Assembly (NCBI RefSeq): GCF_003985155.1
Contig: NZ_ML133687.1
Coordinates: 496,001 to 560,000, forward strand
Direction: 5' to 3'
DNA length: 64,000 bases
Origin: Rhizobium vallis
Lineage (GTDB): Bacteria; Pseudomonadota; Alphaproteobacteria; Rhizobiales; Rhizobiaceae
In this document: one piece after another, positions 1 through 9,459 of the stretch
Position numbering within the stretch: position 1 is the first letter of the stretch
Layout of the letters: each line of letters begins with the position of its first letter
Position numbers and translations under genes: made by a program
Notes under the pieces: generated by a model
The model's database searches: none
The model's input: the letters and a program-made list of their open reading frames with translations, nothing else
Told to the model about the DNA's origin: nothing

Positions 1-358
1 CATCGTCACTGAATCCTGCGCCAGCTGCCCGCCGCTCCAGATCGACGTGACCAAGAGGGATTACACCGTGCCGGAGCTGAAGCCCGGTGTCGTCCAGGCA
101 AGCGAGATCCGCGACGTCGGCGGCGAAAAGAAGATCTATCGCACCGAAGGCTGGATGGGCGGCTCGCCCGTCCTCTTCGTCAGCAAGGCAACCCCTGAAG
201 CCCTGGTTGCTGCCGAACCTTCGGCCGTGCCTGCCGAGGGCATCGACATGAACGCGACGACCGCGGCCGTCATCGGCGGTGACGCCAAGCCCGTTGCGGC
301 AGGCATGGCTGAACAGCCGGCCACCCTCGACGCTTCCGAATTCAATCTGCGGTTTTAG
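1..358 (+). CDS. C-terminal part of a conserved secreted protein (HPE1-like?)
   Basis: The reading frame is open from base 2 and ends at TAG 356-358, so the true start lies left of the window. An internal GTG at 47 could be taken for a start, but the residues before it include a CASC motif that looks like part of the mature protein. The visible 118 residues have two close cysteines, then a stretch with RTEGWMGGSPVLFVSKA, then an Ala/Pro-rich tail ending in FNLRF. From memory this resembles rhizobial proteins annotated as plant virulence effector HPE1-like, often found near glyQ/glyS. That name rests on weak homology and I do not infer an effector role. No enzymatic motif is visible. Confidence 0.5.
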   Translation, partial: IVTESCASCPPLQIDVTKRDYTVPELKPGVVQASEIRDVGGEKKIYRTEGWMGGSPVLFVSKATPEALVAAEPSAVPAEGIDMNATTAAVIGGDAKPVAAGMAEQPATLDASEFNLRF

Positions 359-468
359 AGCAACTTCCAGCAGAAGTGTGCCGCGGTTTTGCTGGAATTG
401 CGTAAAAACAACAGAGCAATTCCAGCAAAAGTGTACTGCGGTTTTGCGTCCGGAATTGCGCAAAAACA
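357..468. repeat. Two tandem copies of a rhizobial palindromic element (RIME-like)
   Basis: Two units of about 56 bases lie head to tail (357-412 and 413-468). Each runs GAGCAA-TCCAGCA, then AAGTGT, then GCGGTTTTGC, then GGAATTGCG and AAAAACAA. GCAATTCC near the left end pairs with GGAATTGC near the right end, so each unit can fold into a hairpin. The first unit starts inside the stop codon of the upstream gene. The pattern matches the short intergenic mosaic elements known from Rhizobium. Confidence 0.7.
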
Positions 469-851
469 AAAAGTTCCCTGCCCCGCCTGATCAAGGTTTC
501 GATCGTTTGGGGTTCCACCGCCGGTGGACCGAATGCACCCTCGATGAGCAGCGAGGGTGCATTCATGTTTTGATACGCTGGGCAAACTGAGAATTCGAAT
601 AGAAATGATATTGCGCCGGCGGATGAAAATCCGGCGGTGAACCTTGTAACTACACCCCCTGATTTTTAGGGAAATTCGCATCGCTTTTGAATTAAATTAA
701 AGCTTTCTTATAGGGTCAGCATCAATTGTTACTCGCCGGTCGCAGCATGTTATTTTAGCAGCGGTAGACGTGTCGTCTCCTGGGGCGCGCTCGCACAGGC
801 GGTAGAAGACCGCACCGGAATGTAATTGCTCCATTCCCGTTGCGAGGAATC
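359..851. other. Long intergenic region before the chemoreceptor gene
   Basis: About 490 bases without a credible gene. It holds the tandem palindromic repeats (357-468), the stem-loop at 531-564, and an AT-rich stretch near 686-715. That stretch contains a weak promoter-like pair, TTGAAT at 687-692 and TATAGG at 709-714, spaced 16 bases. The short open frames here lack ribosome sites and overlap the repeats. Confidence 0.5.
531..564 (+). terminator. 13-bp perfect stem-loop, possible terminator
   Basis: GAATGCACCCTCG (531-543) pairs perfectly with CGAGGGTGCATTC (552-564) around an 8-base loop. The bases after it, ATGTTTTG, are only a weak U-tract. A second, imperfect hairpin lies just before it at 511-530. 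It may end transcripts from the gene at the left edge or be the 3' end of a small RNA. Orientation is uncertain because the stem is symmetric. Confidence 0.5.
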
Positions 852-2675
852 ATGAAAAACCTGAAGATATCGAAGCAGCTTATATTGCTGGTCATCGGCC
901 TGATGGTGGCGTTTGCAATCGCCACGTCCCTGCAGATCCGCTCCTCAGTCAATGCGATCTACCAGGAGCGCTACGACATGCTGCGCTCCGAGGTTCAGTC
1001 GGCGGTCTCCGTTCTCAAGCTTTACCAGGCAAAAGTCACGTCAGGTGAAATGAAGCTGGAAGACGCCCAGAAGCAGGCCTACGCCACGGTCAATGCGATG
1101 AAATACGACCCTGATGGCTATTTCTTTGGCTATAGCTACGACATCCAGATGATGTTCCACTACGATGCCGCGAAAGTTGGTCAGGTCAACAAGGGCCAGC
1201 CGGACAGCAAAGGCAAGCTCTACCGCGAAGAGCTGGTCAAGCTGGGACAGCAGGGCGGCGGTCTCGTCGAATATTATTCTACCGCCAAACCGGGCCAGCC
1301 CGCCGGCGATTTTCGCAAGACGGCCTATGCCTTGGCCTTCGACCCCTGGAAGGTCGTCGTCGTCAGCGGTGTCTACATGGACGATCTCGATGCTCAGATA
1401 AACAGCACCATCCTGACTGCCCTCTCCGGCAGCATCGTTCTGTTCTTCCTTGCCATGACGGCCGCCTATTTCGTCATCCGCGGCATATCGGGACCTCTCA
1501 ACAACGTTCACACTGCCCTGAAGGCTGTCGCCGAAGAGGACGTTTCCATCGCCATCCCGCACACCGCGATGAACAACGAAGTCGGCATGATGGCCAAGGC
1601 GACGCAGTCGCTGCAGGAAAAGATCAGGGAACGCCATGCGATGTCGGATCGCGAGGCGGCTCAGCAACTGGCGCTGGAAAACGAGCGCGAAAACAATCTG
1701 CGCCAGCAGCAGGACGAAGCAACCCTCCAGGCGAGCGTCGTCGCGACGATCGGCCAGGCGCTGGAAAAGATCGCTCAAGGTGATCTCACTGTTCGCTGCG
1801 CCGATCTCGGCCAGAAATACGCCGCCCTTCGCGACAATTTCAACGATGCGCTGTCGCATCTCGAAGCCGCCATGGCCAAGGTCAGCGCCAAGGGCAGCGA
1901 TATCGGCACCAGCAAGGAGGAGATCCGCCGCGCCTCCAACGAACTGTCGCAGCGCACCGAGCGTCAGGCCGCGAGCCTGGAGGAAACCTCGGCCGCGCTC
2001 GACGAACTCACCGTCGCCGTCCGCCAGACTGCCGATGGCGCGCACGAAGCGAGCAAGCGCGTCCATTCCGTCAGCACTGAAGCCACGCATAGCGATGCGA
2101 TTGTCGGCCAGGCGATCGAAGCGATGAGCGGCATCGAGAAGTCGTCTTCGGAGATTACCAAGATCATCGGCGTCATCGATGAGATCGCCTTCCAGACCAA
2201 CCTTCTGGCGCTGAACGCAGGCGTCGAGGCAGCCCGCGCCGGCGAATCCGGCAAGGGTTTTGCGGTCGTCGCCCAGGAAGTGCGCGAACTTGCCCAGCGC
2301 TCCGCCGCGGCGGCCAAGGAGATCAAGGATCAGATCGCCCGCTCGTCGAGCCAGGTGGATCACGGGGTTCGTCTGGTCGGCGAGGCAGGCGAGGCGCTGA
2401 AGCGCATCTCCGATCAGATCAAGGCGGCCAACGAGATCGTCGCCAAGATCGCTCACAGCGCCTCCGAACAGGATACGACGCTGCGTTCGATCTCCTCGTC
2501 GATGAACCAGCTCGACGCCGCCACCCAGCAGAACGCCGCCATGGCCGAAGAGACCACGGCATCGGCAGAAACGCTGGCAAGCGATACCGACGAGCTGCTC
2601 AATCTCATCCGCGGCTTCCGTGTCAGTGGTGGAAGCGCTGCCCCGGCCATGCATCAGGGTCGCCGCGCGGCATAA
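852..2675 (+). CDS. Methyl-accepting chemotaxis protein, single-Cache type
   Basis: A 607-residue chemoreceptor. I chose ATG 852, preceded by GAGGAAT; the TTG at 840 is in frame but less likely. A transmembrane helix at about residues 11-30 leads into a periplasmic single-Cache (sCache_2-like) domain with DGYFFGYSYD near residue 85. A second helix (about 185-213) leads to a HAMP domain. The cytoplasmic signalling domain has the hairpin tip LLALNAGVEAARAGE and the GKGFAVVAQEVRELAQRS segment that binds CheA/CheW. The protein ends in GRRAA with no CheR/CheB pentapeptide. The ligand is unknown; related sCache_2 receptors often bind small carboxylates. No che genes are nearby, so it must signal to a cluster elsewhere. 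Confidence 0.93.
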   Translation: MKNLKISKQLILLVIGLMVAFAIATSLQIRSSVNAIYQERYDMLRSEVQSAVSVLKLYQAKVTSGEMKLEDAQKQAYATVNAMKYDPDGYFFGYSYDIQMMFHYDAAKVGQVNKGQPDSKGKLYREELVKLGQQGGGLVEYYSTAKPGQPAGDFRKTAYALAFDPWKVVVVSGVYMDDLDAQINSTILTALSGSIVLFFLAMTAAYFVIRGISGPLNNVHTALKAVAEEDVSIAIPHTAMNNEVGMMAKATQSLQEKIRERHAMSDREAAQQLALENERENNLRQQQDEATLQASVVATIGQALEKIAQGDLTVRCADLGQKYAALRDNFNDALSHLEAAMAKVSAKGSDIGTSKEEIRRASNELSQRTERQAASLEETSAALDELTVAVRQTADGAHEASKRVHSVSTEATHSDAIVGQAIEAMSGIEKSSSEITKIIGVIDEIAFQTNLLALNAGVEAARAGESGKGFAVVAQEVRELAQRSAAAAKEIKDQIARSSSQVDHGVRLVGEAGEALKRISDQIKAANEIVAKIAHSASEQDTTLRSISSSMNQLDAATQQNAAMAEETTASAETLASDTDELLNLIRGFRVSGGSAAPAMHQGRRAA

Positions 2676-2717
2676 GCGGCGCGGGGACGGCAAGTCTTTT
2701 CATCACCAAATTATTGC

Positions 2718-2739
2718 GGCCGTCGGTTTTCCGGCGGCC
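2718..2739. terminator. Hairpin between convergent genes
   Basis: GGCCGTCGG and CCGGCGGCC flank a TTTT loop, giving a 9-bp stem with one non-Watson-Crick pair. It sits between the chemoreceptor stop (2675) and the end of the opposing DUF523 gene (2754), so it could serve both. The run after it, GTGCCTTTTG, is a modest U-tract. Confidence 0.55.
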
Positions 2740-2753
2740 GTGCCTTTTGAAGC

Positions 2754-3242
2754 TTATTGCCCGAGGCGGTCGATCAGTTGCTCGATCTCCCGATCGGAAA
2801 ACACGTCGACACCGGCCGCTTTTAGCGCCGCCGCCGTTACGCCGTTGCCAGCCTGCCGGCGCCCGGCAAACGTGCCGTCATAGATGAAGCCTGAGCCGCA
2901 GGACGGGCTGCCGTCGATCAGCAGCGCATAGCGGCAGCCAGTCTTTCTTGCGAGCGCCACGGCATTCTCCGCCGCCAGCAGGAACTGCGCGGTCACATCC
3001 CCGCCCGTCAACTCGACGACATCGGCCTTGCCGGCTAGCACGTCCTCGCCGGTCGCACCGTTTCCAATCTCGGCCGGCGGCCGCGGCACTTTCATGCCCG
3101 CCGACATCTCCGGACAGATCGTCACCAGCCGTCCTTCGGCCTGCCATCTCTCGATCGCCGGGTGAAGCAACGGCTTCGCCCGCCCGTCATAGCGGACGGG
3201 CTGACCCATGAGACAGGCGCTGACGAGAATCCTGTTTTGCAT
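2754..3242 (-). CDS. DUF523 family protein
   Basis: A 162-residue protein matching DUF523 along its length. It opens with ILVSACLMGQPVRYDG, carries CPEMSAGMKVPRPP near residue 43, and has GSPSCGSGFIYDGTF near residue 110. These conserved cysteines suggest metal or Fe-S binding, which is a family inference. No function is established. It lies 57 bases downstream of glyS on the same strand and may be co-transcribed with it. Confidence 0.85.
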   Translation of the reverse strand: MQNRILVSACLMGQPVRYDGRAKPLLHPAIERWQAEGRLVTICPEMSAGMKVPRPPAEIGNGATGEDVLAGKADVVELTGGDVTAQFLLAAENAVALARKTGCRYALLIDGSPSCGSGFIYDGTFAGRRQAGNGVTAAALKAAGVDVFSDREIEQLIDRLGQ

Positions 3243-3299
3243 GCTTCATTGAATAGCGCCTCGGCAGCCGTAATGCCAGGCCGCCGATGGTGGTCGTTG

Positions 3300-5483
3300 T
3301 CATCCCGAAATCTTCGAGAAATCCGCAACCGTTCCTGTCGCCTCACGGATCAACCGCAGCAGCGCGAGGCGGTTGGCGCGGATGGCGGCGTCCTCGTCGT
3401 TGACGAGCACGTCTTCGAAGAAGCGGTCGACCGGGCCGCGCAGCTTGGAAAGCGCTTCCATCGCCGAGCGGAAGTCTTCTCCGGCGATGGCCGCCGCCGC
3501 ATCCTTCGATGCGCTTGATATCGCGGCGAAGAGTTCCTTCTCGGCGTCGAGCTTCAGGAGTGCGTCCGAGACGGCATCGGCGATCACCGTGCCCTTCTTT
3601 TCCTCGGCGGCGAGCAGCTGTGTGGCGCGCTTGGTGCCGGCGAGCAGGTTCTTGCCGTCCTCCGAGGTGATGAAGGCCGTCAGCGCTTCGACGCGGCGCG
3701 CCACCATCAACAGGTCGTCAGCCTCGGCTGTCAGCACGGCGTCGATGAGATCATGGCGGGCGCCCTGATCGCGCAGATAGACCTTGAGACGGTCATGGAA
3801 GAAGGAGAGGAGATCGGCAAATGTCTCGGTCGGGTCGCCTTCGAACGAAAATGCCGCCTCGCCGCTCGCCTTGTTGAGCACCGACGTCTGGCGGGCGATC
3901 TTCAGCAGCGGCAGCCTGACATTACGCTCCAGCAGGATCCTGACGACGCCGAGCGCCGCACGCCTGAGGGCGAAGGGATCCTTCGAACCGGTCGGCTTTT
4001 CGCCGATCGCCCAGAAGCCGATCAGCGTGTCCAGTTTGTCGGCGAGCGCGACGGTGATCGCGACCTTGTCGGCGGGCACGCGATCGGATGGACCTTGCGG
4101 CTTGTAGTGATCTTCGATGGCGAGTGCGACGGAGGCGTTTTCATCTTGAAGCGCCGCATATTTGCGGCCCATCAAACCCTGCAGTTCAGGGAATTCGCCA
4201 ACGGCTTCGGTCCGCAGATCGGCCTTGGCAAGCACTGCGGCGCGATCGACGAGAGCCGCATCGGCGCCGGTGATCTTTGCCAAATCCCCAGCCAGCGCGC
4301 GAATGCGCGCGACGCGCGCGCCCTGTGTTCCAAGTTTGGCATGGAAGGTCACGTCGAGCGCGTCGAGCTTGGCCATCCGCTGGTCGAGCGGCTTCTTCAA
4401 GTCGAGGCCGAATTTTTTGGCTGAAGCCTCCAGCGTGTCGAGATCCGGCATGTTGCCCTGGTCGCGCTTCCAGAAATGCAGCGCATCCGAAAGCCTCGCC
4501 CGCACCACCTTGCCATTGCCGTGGACGATTTCCTTGCCGCCGTCGCTCGCCTGGATATTGGAAACCAGGATGAACTTGTTCGACAGCGTCTCTTCGCCTT
4601 GTTTGCGGGTGACGAAGCACTTCTGGTTGGTCTTGATCGTCAGGCGGATGATCTCGGAGGGGATGGAGAGATAATCTTCCTCGAAGGAACCCATCAGCAC
4701 CTGCGGCCATTCGACCAGGCCGGAGACTTCCTCCAGCAGGCCTTCGTCCTCCACCAGTTCAAGTCCATTGGCAAAAGCGATGTCGCGCGCGTCGTGTAGG
4801 ATGATGTCCTTGCGCCGCTCGGCGTCGAGGATGACCTTCGCCTTTTCCAAGTTCGCGACGTAGTCATCGAAGCGCCGGACGGTGATGGCCTCAGGCGCGT
4901 GGAAACGATGACCGTAGGTGACGTTGGAGGCGGTGATACCGTCGATTTCGAACGGGATGACGGTGGTCTCTTCATGCTCCGGGCCGAAGGTGCAGACGAT
5001 CGACTGCAGCGGCCGCACCCAGCGCAATGCGCCGGGCTTGGAGGAAGCCTTGCCCCAGCGCATGGCTTTCGGCCACGGGAAATCGCGGATGATGCCGGGC
5101 ATGACATCGCTGATGATTTCTTCCGTCGCGCGGCCTGGCTTGGAAATGACCGCGACGTAGAAATCGCCCTTCTTCGGATCGCTCACCACCTGCGCCTCGG
5201 AAACCGAAGACAACCCTGCGCCGCGCAGAAAACCTTCGATCGCCTTTTCGTTGGCGTCGGTGCGCGGCCCCTTGCGTTCCTCGCGCACGTCGGCCGAGCG
5301 CGCCGTCAGGCCGTGGATGTCGAGCGTCAGCCGCCGCGGCGTCCAGTATTCGCGCGCGCCCTCATAGGACAGACCCGCTTCGACAAGCGCATCGGTGACG
5401 AGCTTCTTCAGGTCGCCGGCAGCCTTGCGCTGCATACGGGCCGGAATCTCTTCGGAGCGGAGTTCGAGAAGAAGGTTTGGCAT
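3300..5483 (-). CDS. glyS: Glycyl-tRNA synthetase beta subunit
   Basis: The 727-residue beta subunit of the alpha2-beta2 glycyl-tRNA synthetase, which binds tRNA-Gly while the alpha subunit GlyQ activates glycine. The start [18 protein letters not shown] is the family's usual N-terminus. It places the ATG at 5481-5483, with AAGGAA upstream, and excludes the longer in-frame extension. Length is normal for the family. The C-terminal half carries the helical tRNA-binding region. The gene is divergent from tex. glyQ is not adjacent and is not elsewhere in the window. Confidence 0.96.
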   Translation of the reverse strand: MPNLLLELRSEEIPARMQRKAAGDLKKLVTDALVEAGLSYEGAREYWTPRRLTLDIHGLTARSADVREERKGPRTDANEKAIEGFLRGAGLSSVSEAQVVSDPKKGDFYVAVISKPGRATEEIISDVMPGIIRDFPWPKAMRWGKASSKPGALRWVRPLQSIVCTFGPEHEETTVIPFEIDGITASNVTYGHRFHAPEAITVRRFDDYVANLEKAKVILDAERRKDIILHDARDIAFANGLELVEDEGLLEEVSGLVEWPQVLMGSFEEDYLSIPSEIIRLTIKTNQKCFVTRKQGEETLSNKFILVSNIQASDGGKEIVHGNGKVVRARLSDALHFWKRDQGNMPDLDTLEASAKKFGLDLKKPLDQRMAKLDALDVTFHAKLGTQGARVARIRALAGDLAKITGADAALVDRAAVLAKADLRTEAVGEFPELQGLMGRKYAALQDENASVALAIEDHYKPQGPSDRVPADKVAITVALADKLDTLIGFWAIGEKPTGSKDPFALRRAALGVVRILLERNVRLPLLKIARQTSVLNKASGEAAFSFEGDPTETFADLLSFFHDRLKVYLRDQGARHDLIDAVLTAEADDLLMVARRVEALTAFITSEDGKNLLAGTKRATQLLAAEEKKGTVIADAVSDALLKLDAEKELFAAISSASKDAAAAIAGEDFRSAMEALSKLRGPVDRFFEDVLVNDEDAAIRANRLALLRLIREATGTVADFSKISG

Positions 5484-5496
5484 GTCGATTTCCTTG

Positions 5497-5510
5497 CCTC
5501 CCGCGGGAGG
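5497..5510. promoter_or_regulatory. GC palindrome in the glyS leader
   Basis: CCTCCCGCGGGAGG is a perfect 14-base palindrome just upstream of the glyS ribosome site on the minus strand. It could be a protein site or a leader hairpin affecting GlyS translation. Similar GC palindromes recur in rhizobial intergenic DNA, so chance or repeat origin is also possible. Confidence 0.3.
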
Positions 5511-5711
5511 GGAGGGATGGCTTGGGCGCCGGGTCAAAACGTTGCTTCTGCTAGCAAAGAATGGCGCATCTGCACAACCGCAAAATCGCCGCTTTTCCGG
5601 CATGCTTTCCTGTGGATCGGCGCCTGTCTGATAACTCCAACATTGCCTTGCCGCTTTTCGCCGTTATGGTCCCGCAACTTTTGTCGCAATAGGAAATCCC
5701 CAAGGAACCCC

Positions 5712-8021
5712 ATGGCCGCAGACCTTCGTTTCCTCGCAGCCCGCATCTCGGCCGAAATCAACGCCCGGCCCGAACAGGCCAAGGCCGCCATCGAGCTGCT
5801 CGACGAGGGCGCCACCGTGCCCTTCATCGCCCGCTACCGCAAGGAAGTGACGGGCGGGCTTGATGATACGCAGCTGCGCAATCTCGCCGAGCGGCTGGTC
5901 TATCTGCGCGAACTCGAAGCCCGCCGGGATGCGATCGTCGAATCGATCACAGGTCAGGGCAAGATGACCGAAGAGCTGATGGCCAAGGTCGCTGGTGCGG
6001 CAACCAAGGCCGAACTCGAGGATCTCTATCTGCCCTTCAAGCCGAAGCGCCGCACCCGGGCCGAAATCGCCCGCGAACGCGGCCTCGGCCCGCTCGCCGA
6101 GGCGATCCTCGCCGAGCGCACCCGGGAACCGGCCGTGCTGGCCGAAGGTTTCATCACCGCAGACGTGCCCGACGTGAAGACGGCGCTCGAAGGCGCGCGC
6201 GACATCATCGCCGAAGGCATTGCCGAAAATGCCGACCTGCTCGGCAGGCTGCGCGCCCATATGCGCCAAGCCTCGCTGCTGAAGGCCAAGGTCGTCGATG
6301 GCAAGCAGGCGACGGGCGAGAAGTTCTCCGATTATTTCGACCATTCCGAACGCTGGGCGACGGCACCCGGCCACCGCGCGCTCGCCATGCTGCGCGGCTG
6401 GAACGAGGAGGTGCTGACGCTGACGATCGAGGCAGATGCCGAGACCGTCTCTCCGAACAAGCCGGTCGAACGCATGATCGCGGCCGCCTATGAGATCGGC
6501 GCGAGCCGTCCCGGCGACCGCTGGCTGATGGAGGTCGCAAGCTGGACCTGGCGTGTGAAGCTTTCCATGTCGCTCTCGCTCGACCTGATGCGGGAGCTGC
6601 GTGAAAGGGCGGAAGAGGAGGCGATCCATGTCTTCGCCCGCAATCTCAAGGATCTGCTGCTCGCAGCACCTGCCGGCTCGCGCGCGACGATGGGCCTCGA
6701 TCCCGGCATCCGCACCGGCGTCAAGGTCGCCGTCGTCGATGGCACCGGCAAGGTCGTGGCGACATCGACCGTCTATCCGTTCCAGCCGCGGAATGACGTG
6801 CGCGGCGCCCAGATCGAGCTCGCCTCGCTGATCCGCAAGCACAATGTCGAACTGATCTCGATCGGCAACGGCACCGGCAGCCGCGAAACGGAAAAGCTGG
6901 TGGCCGATATGCTGGCCGAGTTGCCGGCGCCGAAGCCGACCAAGGTGATCGTTTCGGAAGCCGGGGCCTCGGTCTATTCCGCCTCCGCAACGGCGGCCGC
7001 CGAATTCCCCGATCTCGACGTGTCGCTGCGCGGCGCCGTCTCCATCGCGCGCCGGCTGCAGGATCCGCTGGCCGAACTCGTCAAGATCGAGCCGAAGTCG
7101 ATCGGCGTCGGCCAGTATCAGCATGACGTCGACCAGCAGAAGCTGTCGCGTTCGCTGGATGCCGTGGTGGAAGATGCGGTGAATGCTGTCGGTGTCGATT
7201 TGAACACCGCGTCTGCGCCGCTGCTTTCCCGCGTTTCCGGCCTCGGCCCTTCGATCGCCGACGCTATCGTGCGCCATCGCGACAGCGAAGGCCGTTTCGA
7301 GACGCGGCGCGATCTGATGAAGGTTGCCCGGCTCGGCAGCCGCACCTTCGAGCAATGCGCCGGCTTCCTGCGCATCCCCGACGGCAAGGAGCCGCTCGAC
7401 GCTTCCTCGGTCCACCCAGAAGCCTATGGCGTCGCCAAGAAGATCGTCGCCGCTTGCGGCCGCGATCTGCGCGCGCTGATGGGCGACAGCGCCGTCCTGA
7501 AATCGGTCGATCCGCGCCAGTTTATCGACGAGAAATTCGGTCTGCCGACGGTCCGAGACATCATCTCGGAGCTGGAAAAGCCCGGCCGCGACCCACGTCC
7601 GAGTTTTAAGACGGCGACTTTCGCCGAGGGCGTCAACGAAATTTCCGACCTCACGCCCGGCATGGTTCTGGAAGGTACGGTGACCAACGTCGCCGCCTTC
7701 GGCGCCTTCGTCGATATCGGCGTGCACCAGGATGGTTTGGTGCACGTGTCCCAGCTCGCCGATCGCTTCGTCAAGGATCCGCATGAGGTCGTCAAGGCGG
7801 GCGATGTCGTCAAGGTGCGGGTCGTCGAAGTCGATGCCAAGCGCAAGCGCATCGGTCTTTCCATGCGACGCGACGACGGTTCTGCGGCGCCTTCGCCGCG
7901 TGGTGATTCTCGCTCGAATTCCGGCTCCCGACCGCAGAACGAGCGCCGGCCCGCCGCGCCCAAACAGGAAAGCCAGGGTGCTTTCGGCGCGGCACTTGCC
8001 GAAGCCATGAAGCGAAAATAA
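5712..8021 (+). CDS. tex: Tex-family S1 RNA-binding transcription accessory protein
   Basis: A 769-residue Tex protein, a nucleic-acid-binding factor linked to transcription and RNA metabolism. ATG 5712 follows AAGGAA at 5703-5708, and the protein begins with the Tex N-terminal region ([19 protein letters not shown] at about residue 37). A YqgF/RNase H-like domain starts near [17 protein letters not shown] (about residue 328). Helix-hairpin-helix motifs follow around [18 protein letters not shown], then a C-terminal S1 domain ([21 protein letters not shown], about residues 650-720). A Ser/Arg/Pro-rich tail ends the protein. A longer in-frame extension upstream overlaps glyS antisense and is not the gene. 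Confidence 0.95.
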   Translation: MAADLRFLAARISAEINARPEQAKAAIELLDEGATVPFIARYRKEVTGGLDDTQLRNLAERLVYLRELEARRDAIVESITGQGKMTEELMAKVAGAATKAELEDLYLPFKPKRRTRAEIARERGLGPLAEAILAERTREPAVLAEGFITADVPDVKTALEGARDIIAEGIAENADLLGRLRAHMRQASLLKAKVVDGKQATGEKFSDYFDHSERWATAPGHRALAMLRGWNEEVLTLTIEADAETVSPNKPVERMIAAAYEIGASRPGDRWLMEVASWTWRVKLSMSLSLDLMRELRERAEEEAIHVFARNLKDLLLAAPAGSRATMGLDPGIRTGVKVAVVDGTGKVVATSTVYPFQPRNDVRGAQIELASLIRKHNVELISIGNGTGSRETEKLVADMLAELPAPKPTKVIVSEAGASVYSASATAAAEFPDLDVSLRGAVSIARRLQDPLAELVKIEPKSIGVGQYQHDVDQQKLSRSLDAVVEDAVNAVGVDLNTASAPLLSRVSGLGPSIADAIVRHRDSEGRFETRRDLMKVARLGSRTFEQCAGFLRIPDGKEPLDASSVHPEAYGVAKKIVAACGRDLRALMGDSAVLKSVDPRQFIDEKFGLPTVRDIISELEKPGRDPRPSFKTATFAEGVNEISDLTPGMVLEGTVTNVAAFGAFVDIGVHQDGLVHVSQLADRFVKDPHEVVKAGDVVKVRVVEVDAKRKRIGLSMRRDDGSAAPSPRGDSRSNSGSRPQNERRPAAPKQESQGAFGAALAEAMKRK

Positions 8022-8121
8022 TGGCTTAGGCGTCGCATCGGCAAAAATGCAACAGTTTGGCAACGTTCTTTACCGAGTGCTAAATCCGGCGCTTGTAAGG
8101 CGAAGGAGACTTATTAAGTTG

Positions 8122-8141
8122 ATGTGACCATCCTGTCACAT
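8122..8141. promoter_or_regulatory. Inverted repeat before the cyclopropane synthase gene
   Basis: ATGTGAC and GTCACAT are perfect 7-base arms around a 6-base spacer, ending 13 bases before the start codon at 8155. It resembles a CRP/FNR-class half-site pair, but the TGTGA to TCACA spacing is 8 rather than the usual 6. The position fits a repressor site or leader hairpin better than an activator site. Confidence 0.4.
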
Positions 8142-8154
8142 TTGCGAGGCGTCC

Positions 8155-9414
8155 ATGGCGTCGGCATTCCTTACGATCGTCCAACAAATCATCCGCAAGG
8201 GGTCCTTGAAACTCACCCTTGCCAATGGCGAGACACATACGATTGGCGACGGCACCGGTGAAACCGTTGTCGCCCGCCTTGCCGATCAAGAGGCCGAGGA
8301 CGCCATCCGGCGCGATCCGACGATGAAGCTCGGCGAAATGTACATGCAGGGCCGGTTCATTCTCGAACAGGGCAACATCTACGATTTCCTGTCGCTGGTG
8401 AAACAGAACACCACCAACGAAATCTTCGATTTCAAGATGGCGGCACTGCTTCTCGGCCGCATTGCCTGGCAGCAGCTGAAGAGCCGCGTGCCCGTCAACC
8501 GCAACAAGCACAATGTCGCCCATCATTACGACCTGTCGGCCAAGCTCTTCGATCTTTTTCTCGATGAGGACTGGCAATATTCCTGCGCCTATTTCGAGCC
8601 ACCAGGCATCGGCCTCGACGAGGCACAGGTCGCCAAGAAACGCCATATCGCCGCCAAGCTCCTGCTCGAGCCGAACCAGCGCATCCTGGAGATCGGCTCC
8701 GGCTGGGGCGGCATGGGCATGTACCTGACGGAGGCAACGGAAGGGGCTGATTTCACCGGCATTACGCTCAGCGAGGAACAGCTCAAGGTCTCCCGCGCAC
8801 GCGCCGAAAAGCGCGGCCTTGCCGACCGGGTGCGCTTCGAGCTGCAGGACTATCGCAGCATGACGGGCAAAAAGTTCGACCGCATCGTCTCGGTCGGCAT
8901 GTTCGAGCATGTCGGTATCGGCAATTACGCCAATTTCTTCCGCAAGGTATCGGACCTGCTCGACGACGACGGCGTCATGGTGCTGCATTCGATCGGCCGC
9001 CCGAAGCCGAGCTTCGGCACCAATGCCTTTATCGAGAAGTATATCTTCCCCGGCGGCTACATACCTTCCGTCGGCGAAGTCGTGCCACCGCTCGAAAAGG
9101 CGGGGCTCTTGGTCAGGGATGTCGAAATCCTGCCGATGCACTATGCCTATACGCTGCGCCATTGGCGCGAGCGTTTCGTGGCGCGCAAGGCCGAGGCGGT
9201 GGCGCTTTACGACGAGCAGTTCTTCCGCATGTGGGAGTTTTATCTGGCGGGTTCCGAAATGGGGTTCCGCTGGGACGAACTCTTCATCCTGCAGATCCAG
9301 ATCGCCAAGAATCAGTTCACTGTTCCCGACAATCGTACTTACATCGCGCGGAACGAAGCGAAGCTGAAGGAATTCGAGGCTCGGCGCGCGCCGCTGGAAA
9401 AGGTGACGTTCTGA
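8155..9414 (+). CDS. Cyclopropane-fatty-acyl-phospholipid synthase family methyltransferase
   Basis: A 419-residue SAM-dependent enzyme of the Cfa family. These enzymes add a methylene bridge to unsaturated acyl chains of membrane phospholipids, usually in stationary phase or under acid stress. The N-terminal lipid-binding region runs to about residue 110. HYDLSAKLFDLFLDEDWQYS near residue 123 and the SAM-binding LEIGSGWGGMGMYL near residue 180 are diagnostic. YIPSVGEV and the HYAYTLRHW segment are also typical of Cfa. Rhizobia often carry two cfa paralogues and I cannot say which this is. The start ATG 8155 follows GCGAGG. Confidence 0.9.
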   Translation: MASAFLTIVQQIIRKGSLKLTLANGETHTIGDGTGETVVARLADQEAEDAIRRDPTMKLGEMYMQGRFILEQGNIYDFLSLVKQNTTNEIFDFKMAALLLGRIAWQQLKSRVPVNRNKHNVAHHYDLSAKLFDLFLDEDWQYSCAYFEPPGIGLDEAQVAKKRHIAAKLLLEPNQRILEIGSGWGGMGMYLTEATEGADFTGITLSEEQLKVSRARAEKRGLADRVRFELQDYRSMTGKKFDRIVSVGMFEHVGIGNYANFFRKVSDLLDDDGVMVLHSIGRPKPSFGTNAFIEKYIFPGGYIPSVGEVVPPLEKAGLLVRDVEILPMHYAYTLRHWRERFVARKAEAVALYDEQFFRMWEFYLAGSEMGFRWDELFILQIQIAKNQFTVPDNRTYIARNEAKLKEFEARRAPLEKVTF

Positions 9415-9459
9415 TCTCAGAAATTGGAAAGGCTGACCGCTGATGAAAAGGCCAGGCAG

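Noticed and set aside
1041..2693. 550-residue minus-strand open frame opposite the chemoreceptor
   Set aside because: It is a shadow of the plus-strand gene in high-GC DNA, with no family motifs and no ribosome site.
4899..5711. N-terminal extension of tex
   Set aside because: It overlaps glyS antisense; the conserved Tex N-terminus and ribosome site are at 5712.
5664..8063. 799-residue minus-strand open frame opposite tex
   Set aside because: Arg/Gly/Asp-rich translation without motifs, fully antisense to a clear gene.
8122..8141. Canonical CRP site
   Set aside because: The spacing between TGTGA and TCACA is 8, not 6, and it lies too close to the start codon for an activator.
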